Shown: positions 1 through 6,074 of the stretch, piece by piece
Numbering within the stretch: the stretch's first letter is position 1
Layout: each line of letters begins with the position of its first letter
NCBI GenBank assembly: GCA_025360235.1
Contig: JANYCO010000665.1
Location: 1 to 6,074 of the forward strand
Origin: Cytophagales bacterium
GTDB lineage: Bacteria > Bacteroidota > Bacteroidia > Cytophagales > Cytophagaceae
Length of the DNA: 6,074 bases
Direction of reading: 5' to 3'
Program-made: the position numbers and the translations under genes
Notes under the pieces: generated by a model
What the model was told of the DNA's origin: nothing
Database searches by the model: none
The model's input: the letters and a program-made list of their open reading frames with translations, nothing else

Positions 1-3000
1 GATAATCTGAAACCCCATTTATAATGTTTTCAGTTATACGCGCCCTAACTTTTGCTGCCAAAACATATTCTTCTAGTATATCGTAATTATTGAGTCCTTC
101 TATGGAGGCATGTGATGTATAGTCAAAGTATAACGTGAGATTAAGAAGCTTTTCCTCAGCAAGCAAGGGTTTGAATTTTTGCAGGAAAAACCATAAAGTA
201 TGGTCGTTCATTTGCTTAGTTTGACACCAAACCCTGATAGTTTCTTGTTGATTATTTGTAGTTGTGATTAATGCACTATTGTTGCCGTGAAGATACTCAT
301 ATACCTTTTCTATCTGAAAATGTGAAAACCATTCATCATTTTTAAGGTACTCCATAACGTCCGGAAGTGTGATAGACCTGCCACCCAAGGTATGCTCTCT
401 TAAAAGTTCCAGTGCTGATAAAACAAAACTTTCTTCTGGATTTTTATATACTTCTGATCTGTAACCATACAAATCATCATCATAAAGTTCTGGCCTATCC
501 AGAGCGGAAAATATATTTTCGATTTCATTTTGAAATGCTAAATTACTAAACAATAGATCAAATGACTTTTGAATTCGCAATTTATTGAGTCGATCCCAGT
601 CTTGTTGAACGGGTTTTGCAGGAAGCTCAATATTAGAGCTTATCGAAAACGTTTCAATGTCTTCAATGAGTTCGCTAAAAGCTGGGACACTATACTGCTT
701 CCAGATCAAGATCTCATAAAGCTTCACTAAGTCCATTGGTACATATCGTTTAGTACTTATGGCCTCTTTAAAATTCTGGATTGTGTTATCATCAATGAAG
801 TGTTCTATATATTCCGATAACTTATAAGTTTCAGTGTCGTCAAACCTTTGCCAGAAATAATTGATGGCCTGCCATTTTGTATTTGTTTTTTCGAAAAATG
901 GCATCAGTAGTTTTGATACCTGTCGATCGTATTGAAGTGTGGTACTCTTTAAAAAATCTATAACTGTTTGAAAAATACGTGTATCAGTTTCATACACACG
1001 TATTGCATTTTCAACGTAGAAAACTATTAACTCTTTAAAATCACTAATATAAAATCCTCTGAGACGGTGCGGATCAGAAAAATATTTCATTATAGCGATC
1101 AACCCGTCAGAATTAGTAACTTTTTCAAGGCCTCTTTTCAAATGAAATGTTTCGTCCATAATATTAATTTCCTCGCGGTCATCCTCTGCCCCCTCAATAC
1201 TGGCAAGGTCTAAGCCTTGTAAATAAATATCAAAATTTTCATTAATGTAATCTGAATGGTTGACCAGGTAATATAATCCGGAACGAATGTGTTGGTTTTT
1301 GCTTTTCTTGTATTTACTAACAGCCCAGTCTATAGTACTTTTATCAGTAATGTCTAATGCAGCCATTGATCTTAATACACTTTGTATTCCATAAAAATCT
1401 TTCGGATTTACTTGTTCATTTAACAATTCAATAAAAGCAAGCAAAGCAGTCTTTACTCTTTCATTGTATCCGGGGTACTCAATTAAGTTGAAATTGTCAA
1501 GAATATGTATTGCATTAAGTTTGACAATCCTGGTTTTGTTGCTGTCTTCAACAACTGAAATCAAGTAGTCGATTATCTCGGACAAATTTCCGAATTTAGA
1601 AAGTTCATCGATGGAAAATTTGTTTGAAATTACCCAAATCTGTTTGCTGGTATAGTTTTCAAAAATTTCCTTAAACACCACGATACGCTGAGCTCTCGTT
1701 AACCTGCCAGATTCAAACCGGATCAACACTTCTGGATCGTTAACTATAATCCAAGCTAGTAACGGATCAATAACCTCGCTTGTGCCAATTGAAATTAAGA
1801 ACGATAAAGTATTGATCCAGGATGTTTTTATTTTGTCTCTGCCACCAACCTTTTTACTAATGATATTTATAATTTTATCCAGCGACTCTTTAGCAAGGAT
1901 GTTCGATGCAAGATATTCCTGGATATTGTTGTGCTCAAACATCCATTGCTCTTTTTCGGTATCTCGCTTAAATCCTGGTAAATAATTACAGTTAGCCAAT
2001 TGATCAGTATTTTCAAAAAGTCTGGACAACTCTGAATCTGTGATATAGTTCCTACCCATTATTTCCATGACGAATGAAATTCGTTCTACCATTTCAAACG
2101 CCTGTTTTTTGCGTGGAATAAGACCAGTTGTTTTGAAATGTTCCTTGTTAGCCCAGTAACTTTTTTCCAGGGCTTCTTCCATAATCGCTGCCCTTTTATT
2201 TTTTAATGTTCCATGATCAATATAATAGCTGATTATTTTATCTAAAAAATATGGTTTTTGAATAAGGCCATTCAAATTGGCTTCATTAACAGATTTCATA
2301 AATGCCTCACCATCAATGGATGCCTGATCTTCGGAGTATCTAATAATTTCTTCATTGGTTATGTCATTCAAATGATAAATTTCATAACCATCCAAAGAAC
2401 CCTGGAAATTGTTCTGCGGTAATTCGTAAAAGCTGCTTCTACAGGAAATTATTATTCTTATCAGTGGATTTTTTGAACTGAAAGCATTTATATTTCTAAT
2501 GCCTGTATTAAAATGCTCTGCTTGAATTTCATCAAGCCCGTCAAGTAAAAGAACTAAAGAAGAGATTATCACTTTATTCCAGCCGAGTGGCAAATAGTCT
2601 TCTATTTTTTCTTCGATATATGTATTAAATCGTTTGTAAATAGGAACATATGGGGATTCATCATTTTGAAGATCTTTAGCCAACTGGACTAATTCAACAG
2701 ACTTTCCTGATCCGGCACTGCCTAATATCACTACTTTCCTTTGCTCCGAAATAATTTCTTTTAAGGTTTTAGACTCCCTTTCTACGCCGAAAATGAAATC
2801 CGTAGTTGAGTGTTGTTTTCCATTCCGTGTTAGCTTCCTGCGTATATAATACGCTAATGTCATTAATCCAGATATTATAAAAAATGGTTTAGGTGATGGG
2901 GATCGCAACTTTTCAGATGTTGCGTTTTGAAGAGGTCTAAAGACCATTTGCCCATTTTCATGATCTTTACCAGGAATAAATTTTGATCCGGGTAAATCGC

Positions 3001-3628
3001 GGTTGACTACAAAATGAGCATTTGTTACGAACTCAAATATGTCCCCTGCAGAAAAAATGCGATCTTTATTCAAGTCGATAAACTCGCAAATCTTTGAAGT
3101 AAACAAACTCCCTAGGCCATAAGTGCCATCACCAATTGTATTTATCCCTGCAAAAAATAACCATCTTGATCTTTTTGAGTCTAATTCGATGTAGTTATCT
3201 ATTAACGTTGATCTGTTCACTTCAAACATCACCCCTGAGTAACAGGATGCGGATATAACCAGGATATGCTTTCCAATGAATGTCTGCAATTGACCGGCTA
3301 TAACATAGTCATGAATTACTCTGGTAGCCTGCCTCTGAGCATCTATTGGCACCCATGCGCCACTACCAGCTTGGCCATGACCGGCAAAAAATAAGATGAC
3401 ATTATCATTTTTGGCGCATTTTATCCTTAAGCGTTCAATTGCAGCCAAAATGTTGTCATTTGTAGCATCTTCATTAATGATTGGATCGCAAACTGGGATA
3501 AAATTATAAACCTCTTGTAGCAGTTTCTGAACTTTCAAAGCATCATTTTCGGCATTGTATAAAGTCGGATAATTTGGAGTACTGTATGAGTCTATTCCTA
3601 TTACTAAAATGTGGTTTTCGGCCGTCAT
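1..3628 (-). CDS. Caspase-like protease / NACHT STAND ATPase / helical-repeat protein (bacterial NLR-like), C-terminus cut by window edge
   Basis: The reverse strand reads open from ATG at 3628 to base 1: 1209 codons, no stop, C-terminus outside the window. The start is firm: an in-frame TGA lies 18 bases upstream (3644-3646), and MTAENHILVIGIDSY is a typical caspase-fold first strand. Residues about 5-210 are a caspase-like (peptidase C14) domain, with catalytic His84 in FFAGHG and Cys129 in ISASCYSG. Residues 248-262 are a hydrophobic stretch followed by RRK. Residues about 278-580 form a NACHT ATPase: Walker A GSAGSGKS (303-310), Walker B LVLLLDGLDE (358-367), a sensor-like IIISCR (392-397), and a winged-helix-type FEHNNIQEYLAS (564-575). 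Residues 580-1209 are helix-rich and HEAT-like by eye, without a recognised family. In this class the C-terminal part senses a trigger, NACHT oligomerises and the protease acts. An anti-phage or cell-death role is inferred from architecture. The trigger and protease substrate are unknown. Confidence 0.93.
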   Translation of the reverse strand, partial: MTAENHILVIGIDSYSTPNYPTLYNAENDALKVQKLLQEVYNFIPVCDPIINEDATNDNILAAIERLRIKCAKNDNVILFFAGHGQAGSGAWVPIDAQRQATRVIHDYVIAGQLQTFIGKHILVISASCYSGVMFEVNRSTLIDNYIELDSKRSRWLFFAGINTIGDGTYGLGSLFTSKICEFIDLNKDRIFSAGDIFEFVTNAHFVVNRDLPGSKFIPGKDHENGQMVFRPLQNATSEKLRSPSPKPFFIISGLMTLAYYIRRKLTRNGKQHSTTDFIFGVERESKTLKEIISEQRKVVILGSAGSGKSVELVQLAKDLQNDESPYVPIYKRFNTYIEEKIEDYLPLGWNKVIISSLVLLLDGLDEIQAEHFNTGIRNINAFSSKNPLIRIIISCRSSFYELPQNNFQGSLDGYEIYHLNDITNEEIIRYSEDQASIDGEAFMKSVNEANLNGLIQKPYFLDKIISYYIDHGTLKNKRAAIMEEALEKSYWANKEHFKTTGLIPRKKQAFEMVERISFVMEIMGRNYITDSELSRLFENTDQLANCNYLPGFKRDTEKEQWMFEHNNIQEYLASNILAKESLDKIINIISKKVGGRDKIKTSWINTLSFLISIGTSEVIDPLLAWIIVNDPEVLIRFESGRLTRAQRIVVFKEIFENYTSKQIWVISNKFSIDELSKFGNLSEIIDYLISVVEDSNKTRIVKLNAIHILDNFNLIEYPGYNERVKTALLAFIELLNEQVNPKDFYGIQSVLRSMAALDITDKSTIDWAVSKYKKSKNQHIRSGLYYLVNHSDYINENFDIYLQGLDLASIEGAEDDREEINIMDETFHLKRGLEKVTNSDGLIAIMKYFSDPHRLRGFYISDFKELIVFYVENAIRVYETDTRIFQTVIDFLKSTTLQYDRQVSKLLMPFFEKTNTKWQAINYFWQRFDDTETYKLSEYIEHFIDDNTIQNFKEAISTKRYVPMDLVKLYEILIWKQYSVPAFSELIEDIETFSISSNIELPAKPVQQDWDRLNKLRIQKSFDLLFSNLAFQNEIENIFSALDRPELYDDDLYGYRSEVYKNPEESFVLSALELLREHTLGGRSITLPDVMEYLKNDEWFSHFQIEKVYEYLHGNNSALITTTNNQQETIRVWCQTKQMNDHTLWFFLQKFKPLLAEEKLLNLTLYFDYTSHASIEGLNNYDILEEYVLAAKVRARITENIINGVSDY

Positions 3629-3832
3629 GATGGTAAAATTTCTTCAGTAATATAGTTTAAAAAGCGTTTTATATCAAGTTACTTCGATTGATTATTGCAG
3701 CAAGTCTGGATTAATATAATAGTAAGTAGAAACAAGTCTGCTTTTTATTACGCCCGTTTTCTGATGCATTTTATACTACAATAATTTATTATACTATTCC
3801 ATGAATAAAAAATATAAGTTTGAGCAAAAGGT
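3629..3832. other. Intergenic gap between the P-loop gene and the caspase-NACHT gene
   Basis: These 204 AT-rich bases separate two genes on the same (minus) strand, which is wide enough for the caspase-NACHT gene to have its own promoter. I find no exact Bacteroidota promoter (TTTG at -33, TAnnTTTG at -7) and no strong GC-rich terminator hairpin after the P-loop gene. A 7-base direct repeat, CAAGTCT on the plus strand, occurs at 3701-3707 and 3733-3739, about three helical turns apart. It could be a regulator site or chance. No convincing gene is present. Confidence 0.5.
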
Positions 3833-4309
3833 TTAACAACGACTTATTAACGCATCAAGAATTGTCCTACAATCAATTGAATTGATGTCTGCCTGTAAAG
3901 AAGGGCTATTGGTGCATTTTTTCTCATAAAACTCAACAATAGACTTTTTTCTTTTTGCAAATTCTTCTATAGCATGATTAGTACCTAATCCCTTTACATC
4001 AAAGGTCCGGCAGGCGCAAATACAAATAGCAGCCTTATTGTCGGCGAACCTTATTAGGTTTTTAGAAACATCATAGTATGTGTCGCCGATGCTTGTCAGT
4101 CCTACCATAACTCCATTAATCTGAATCAACACTCCAAAATCGCCTTTGCCATCAAGGCGCAGGTTATCAAAAAAGACCTGTTCGATATTATATTTTTTGG
4201 ATTGCAGATGATTGTATAGCTGTCGTAAAGTCTGCGTTTTGCCACTGTTGCCAACTCCTCTTAAAGCAATGAGTACGTTTTTCATGTTTGGTAGTTGTTT
4301 ATTCATCAT
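3833..4309 (-). CDS. Small P-loop NTPase of unknown function
   Basis: This encodes 158 residues with one clear P-loop, GVGNSGKT at residues 18-25, directly after a hydrophobic first strand (NVLIALR). Other likely family motifs are VFFDNLRLDG (45-54), a TSIGD motif (72-76) and a buried strand ending ICICACRT (95-102). These fit a compact P-loop nucleoside-triphosphatase or kinase fold. I recall similar uncharacterised small bacterial proteins with GVGNSGKT and TS-x-GD motifs, but I know no function. A classical Walker B Asp-Glu is not evident. The start is uncertain: tandem ATGs at 4309 and 4306, or Met9 at 4285, just before the first strand. None has a Shine-Dalgarno sequence. The 5' end overlaps the stop of a broken LuxR-type gene. 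The same-strand caspase-NACHT gene follows after 204 bases, so a shared role is possible but unproven. Confidence 0.82.
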   Translation of the reverse strand: MMNKQLPNMKNVLIALRGVGNSGKTQTLRQLYNHLQSKKYNIEQVFFDNLRLDGKGDFGVLIQINGVMVGLTSIGDTYYDVSKNLIRFADNKAAICICACRTFDVKGLGTNHAIEEFAKRKKSIVEFYEKKCTNSPSLQADINSIDCRTILDALISRC

Positions 4310-4493
4310 CTAAGAAAAATAAATTGTGCTTTATTGCATAAACCGCCACTTCAGCCTGTGTTTTAACGCCCATCTTCTGATATATCCTTGCTCTATGATT
4401 TTAAACTTTCCGCGGACTCATGTATAACAAATCCCATGATTCATGCATAATTTTACAGTCACACATATGCCGGATAATCACTTTCTCAAGTTA
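4299..4493 (-). pseudogene. Decayed C-terminal DNA-binding domain of a LuxR/GerE-type response regulator
   Basis: One reverse frame ending in TAA at 4299-4301 reads NHRARIYQKMGVKTQAEVA followed by VYAIKHNLFFLDDE. This is the recognition-helix-to-end part of a GerE helix-turn-helix. Immediately upstream the same frame gives LLYMSPRKV, the usual S-P-R-x-V element, but a TAA at 4401-4403 sits where family members carry a residue before NHR. Further upstream LEKVIIRHMC resembles the domain's first helix and is preceded by another in-frame TAA at 4491-4493. No receiver domain or start codon can be read in this frame, so the gene looks truncated and inactivated. Some traces may extend to about 4560 in other frames. 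The stop overlaps the tandem ATG of the P-loop gene. An intact short product from an internal start is possible but unlikely. Confidence 0.75.
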
Positions 4494-4753
4494 CGTAAAT
4501 AAACCTTGCTCTCTTTATGCATGGACTATAAAAGCTGTTCTTGATCATACGTTCCAAAGTCGTTCATAAAATTTCCATTTGCCCCCGGCATGTTACTATG
4601 GTCAGTTCAAACCGGTAAGGTCTGTAACATCAAATCCGGAACAAGGGAGTCAATTAAATCGGATTTTGCAAGCTAACCAGATAAGTTGTTTTTAAAATGG
4701 CTACATTAAAATATTATTAATTTTTGTTGTATCTATTGCATATAAAATAATAA

Positions 4754-4770
4754 ATGATAACATTTGTCAT
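4754..4770. repeat. Imperfect 17-base palindrome, operator-like
   Basis: ATGATAACATTTGTCAT matches its own reverse complement at six of eight base pairs around a central A: the outer four pairs are perfect, then one mismatch, two matches and one inner mismatch. The size and symmetry resemble a dimeric regulator's binding site. There is no direct evidence of binding. Confidence 0.4.
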
Positions 4771-4771
4771 G

Positions 4772-4784
4772 TCCTTTTAAAGGA
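4772..4784. repeat. Perfect 13-base palindrome
   Basis: TCCTTTTAAAGGA has six perfectly complementary bases on each side of a central T, one base after the previous palindrome. With no loop it is better suited to protein binding than to an RNA hairpin. Its AT-rich centre makes chance occurrence possible. Confidence 0.35.
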
Positions 4785-4816
4785 ACATCAAGTAAGTAAC
4801 TCCCCCCTCCGCATCT

Positions 4817-4839
4817 AATAAACACGAAATGTGTTTATT
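4817..4839. repeat. Inverted repeat, 9-bp arms with 5-base loop
   Basis: AATAAACAC at 4817-4825 is the exact reverse complement of GTGTTTATT at 4831-4839, with GAAAT between. On the plus strand it is followed by TTTATTTGTTTT, so it is loosely terminator-like. However, no plus-strand gene lies upstream to terminate, and the stem is AT-rich. It could be an operator or a transcript-leader hairpin instead. Confidence 0.5.
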
Positions 4840-4868
4840 TTATTTGTTTTAAAACTTGTGTAACTACC

Positions 4869-4898
4869 TAACATGCTGACCCCCACAGCATTGGGTTA
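4869..4898 (+). promoter_or_regulatory. Bulged hairpin upstream of the exported-protein genes
   Basis: ATGCTG (4873-4878) pairs with CAGCAT (4886-4891) around a 7-base loop, ACCCCCA. The stem can extend with TAAC (4869-4872) pairing to GTTA (4895-4898) after a 3-base bulge. A run of seven T begins about 10 bases downstream and a second T run follows. If transcribed toward the 4990 gene, this would be a leader hairpin or weak attenuator about 90 bases before the start codon. No riboswitch family is recognised. Confidence 0.35.
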
Positions 4899-4989
4899 TA
4901 CTTATGCCTTTTTTTAATTTTTTTATATTTTACTTATTCCTCAAATCGTTGCGCATACCCTTTATTTTTTTAATCATTAAACTTTGTTT

Positions 4990-5559
4990 ATGAAACTTAA
5001 AACGCTTTATTGCTGCGTGTTGTTTTTATTACTAGCTCCTATTTTAGGGTTAAGTGATAAAGGACCTACTTTTACAAATGATCCTTGTCAGCAGGGAGGT
5101 AAAAAGTCTGATCCACCTGCTGGTTGTGGCTGTCCTACCATTACGCTTCGAACGGTAAAAATTAATTTGACATTTGATGCCTCAAATGATCCATACCGAA
5201 CTTGTACGTTTCCTGACTATCCCAGCGATCCAGCAATATTTTTTGGATCGGCTACCCCAGGAGTTTCCTCAGCATATTATTGTGTAATAACAATTGCACC
5301 AAGTATTCCAACTAATTGTTTAAGTGGGGTAACAACTACTTTTCATATGGTATCTCCTTGGGGAAGTAGCCAACGTGCGGTAGATATACAGGCTCCGAGT
5401 GGGGTTGTATGTGGGTATACTGTAGAGTTTTATGAAGCATGCAATAGTTGTCATAACGGTGCTTCAGGAAGACCTTATTATACCTATTCAGGTACTTTCG
5501 GAAACACAGATACGTTTACTAACGCATATTTACTGTATTCATATACCAGTAGTTGTTAA
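4990..5559 (+). CDS. Exported cysteine-rich protein of unknown function
   Basis: This encodes 189 residues from ATG at 4990. A TTG six bases earlier (4984) is in frame but less likely, since MKLKTLYCCVLFLLLAPILG already makes a complete Sec signal peptide: basic start, hydrophobic core, probable cleavage after GLS at residue 22. No lipobox cysteine is present, so the product should be periplasmic, surface or secreted. The mature part has ten cysteines (33, 46, 48, 72, 98, 110, 141, 151, 154, 189), an even number that suits disulfide bonding. It is rich in Thr, Ser, Tyr and Gly with alternating strand-like segments, suggesting a beta-rich fold. Residues 151-155 are CNSCH, formally a haem-c attachment motif, but nothing else resembles a cytochrome. 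I do not recognise the family. There is no Shine-Dalgarno sequence. A lipoprotein gene begins 25 bases after the stop, so the two are probably co-transcribed. Confidence 0.85.
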   Translation: MKLKTLYCCVLFLLLAPILGLSDKGPTFTNDPCQQGGKKSDPPAGCGCPTITLRTVKINLTFDASNDPYRTCTFPDYPSDPAIFFGSATPGVSSAYYCVITIAPSIPTNCLSGVTTTFHMVSPWGSSQRAVDIQAPSGVVCGYTVEFYEACNSCHNGASGRPYYTYSGTFGNTDTFTNAYLLYSYTSSC

Positions 5560-5584
5560 TTAACTTAACCAATATAACTTTATT

Positions 5585-6074
5585 ATGAAAAAGAAAAATA
5601 TTTTAAACCTATCAATTGCCACGGTGCTTTTGATACTGATGATACTACCGATGATTTTTAACAGCTGCCGAAAAACAAACGCAGATGTTATTAATGATCT
5701 CGGAAAAGATTTACCTCAACCGGATGCTATACTTTCCTACTTCAAGATTCTAAGTACACATTCTGATGGCTCCTTTGGAATCAAATCCTATACTACAACC
5801 CAAATAAATCCTGAGCATTCAATATTGACTGCACAGATTGGTGGGACTTTCGTAGACAAGGGTGGGAATGCTATTAGTGGCGGGACAGTCCAAATAAATA
5901 ACTATGCTTTACAACCAAATCCAGAACATAATTATATGTATGGTTTCGACAAGATTGAGGGTGACGATCTTTATGGCAAAGAAGTTGTTTTTGGATTGTC
6001 TTTGCCTACAAAGTACACTCCAACTGGATCTGGATCTTCAACAGGTAGTGGCGGACCTTCTCTTGTCTATGATA
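5585..6074 (+). CDS. Lipoprotein of unknown function, C-terminus cut by window edge
   Basis: The frame is open from ATG at 5585 to the window end, giving 163 codons. The N-terminus MKKKNILNLS is basic and is followed by a hydrophobic run ending MIFNSC. Cys28 is the probable lipidated residue. Phe at -3 is unusual for E. coli, but aromatic and Asn or Ser residues before the Cys are common in Bacteroidota lipoproteins. CRKTNAD follows, without an obvious acidic surface-export tag. The visible mature part includes ILTAQIGGTFVDKGGNAISG and GGTVQINNYAL, which look like strands of a beta-sandwich, and a Gly/Ser-rich low-complexity stretch GSGSSTGSGG near residues 148-157. No enzyme motif is seen. 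The gene lies 25 bases after the cysteine-rich exported protein on the same strand, so they likely form an operon and may act together at the cell envelope. Confidence 0.82.
   Translation, partial: MKKKNILNLSIATVLLILMILPMIFNSCRKTNADVINDLGKDLPQPDAILSYFKILSTHSDGSFGIKSYTTTQINPEHSILTAQIGGTFVDKGGNAISGGTVQINNYALQPNPEHNYMYGFDKIEGDDLYGKEVVFGLSLPTKYTPTGSGSSTGSGGPSLVYD

Larger units (their letters stand above)
4494..4989. other. Long non-coding divergent intergenic region
   Basis: I see no convincing coding region in these 496 bases on either strand. The part nearest 4494 may hold further degraded response-regulator sequence on the minus strand, but stops interrupt every frame. From about 4690 the DNA becomes very AT-rich. 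From 4754 to 4898 it contains four palindromes or hairpins, listed separately. Runs of T lie at 4908-4990. As the region lies between divergent transcription units, it should hold the promoter of the plus-strand exported-protein pair and perhaps that of the minus-strand P-loop gene. I could not find an exact TTTG / TAnnTTTG promoter pair. Confidence 0.6.

Noticed and set aside
1782..1985. Plus-strand open frame of 67 codons
   Set aside because: It lies wholly inside the continuous minus-strand caspase-NACHT gene, has no recognisable domain and no start context, so it is an antisense shadow.
3692..3769. 25-codon minus-strand frame starting MHQKTGVIKSRLV in the gap upstream of the caspase-NACHT gene
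   Set aside because: It faintly recalls the GVKSR part of a LuxR helix-turn-helix, but it is too short and weakly matched, and has no ribosome binding site. I treat it as chance.
4817..4850. Hairpin followed by T-rich DNA as an intrinsic terminator
   Set aside because: No plus-strand gene precedes it, the stem is AT-rich and the T tract is interrupted. On the minus strand the hairpin is followed by G-rich sequence, not T.
4984..4989. TTG start six bases before the ATG of the cysteine-rich exported protein
   Set aside because: The ATG at 4990 gives a complete, typical signal peptide, and neither start has a Shine-Dalgarno sequence, so the ATG is preferred.
4975..4989. TTAAACTTTG just before the 4990 start as a Bacteroidota -7 promoter element
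   Set aside because: The spacing is wrong (three bases between TA and TTTG) and it would leave almost no leader before the start codon. No matching -33 TTTG lies at the right distance.
5555..5564. Perfect palindrome GTTAATTAAC at the stop codon of the cysteine-rich gene
   Set aside because: Ten AT-rich bases with no loop and no T tract are expected by chance here.
1..6074. CRISPR arrays, tRNA or rRNA genes, transposase genes
   Set aside because: No regularly spaced repeats, tRNA-like cloverleaf, rRNA segment or transposase motif was seen on either strand.

Overview
The window looks like an accessory region of an AT-rich Bacteroidota chromosome. This is inferred from three things: start codons without a Shine-Dalgarno sequence, a lipoprotein signal ending in FNSC, and a broken LuxR-type response-regulator tail of the kind common in that phylum. 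Genus cannot be assigned from the sequence alone.

The left 60% (1-3628, minus strand) is one uninterrupted reading frame of at least 1209 codons whose C-terminus lies outside the window. It encodes a caspase-like protease domain (His84, Cys129), a linker with a hydrophobic stretch, a NACHT-type STAND ATPase (Walker A 303-310, Walker B 358-367, winged-helix motif near 564-574), and more than 600 residues of helical, repeat-like sequence. This is the architecture of a bacterial NLR-like protein: sensor, oligomerising ATPase switch and protease effector. Such proteins are associated with anti-phage defence and regulated cell death. It is the most interesting object here.

Upstream of it, after a 204-base gap and on the same strand, is a 158-residue P-loop protein (3833-4309) of unknown function. 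Its 5' end overlaps the decayed 3' end of a LuxR/GerE helix-turn-helix gene (4299-4493) that carries in-frame stops. About 500 non-coding bases follow (4494-4989). They contain a cluster of four palindromes or hairpins between 4754 and 4898.

On the plus strand, facing away from the defence-like genes, are two closely spaced genes for exported proteins of unknown function: a cysteine-rich protein with a Sec signal peptide (4990-5559) and a lipoprotein (5585 to the window end). They probably form one operon, and nothing ties them functionally to the minus-strand genes.
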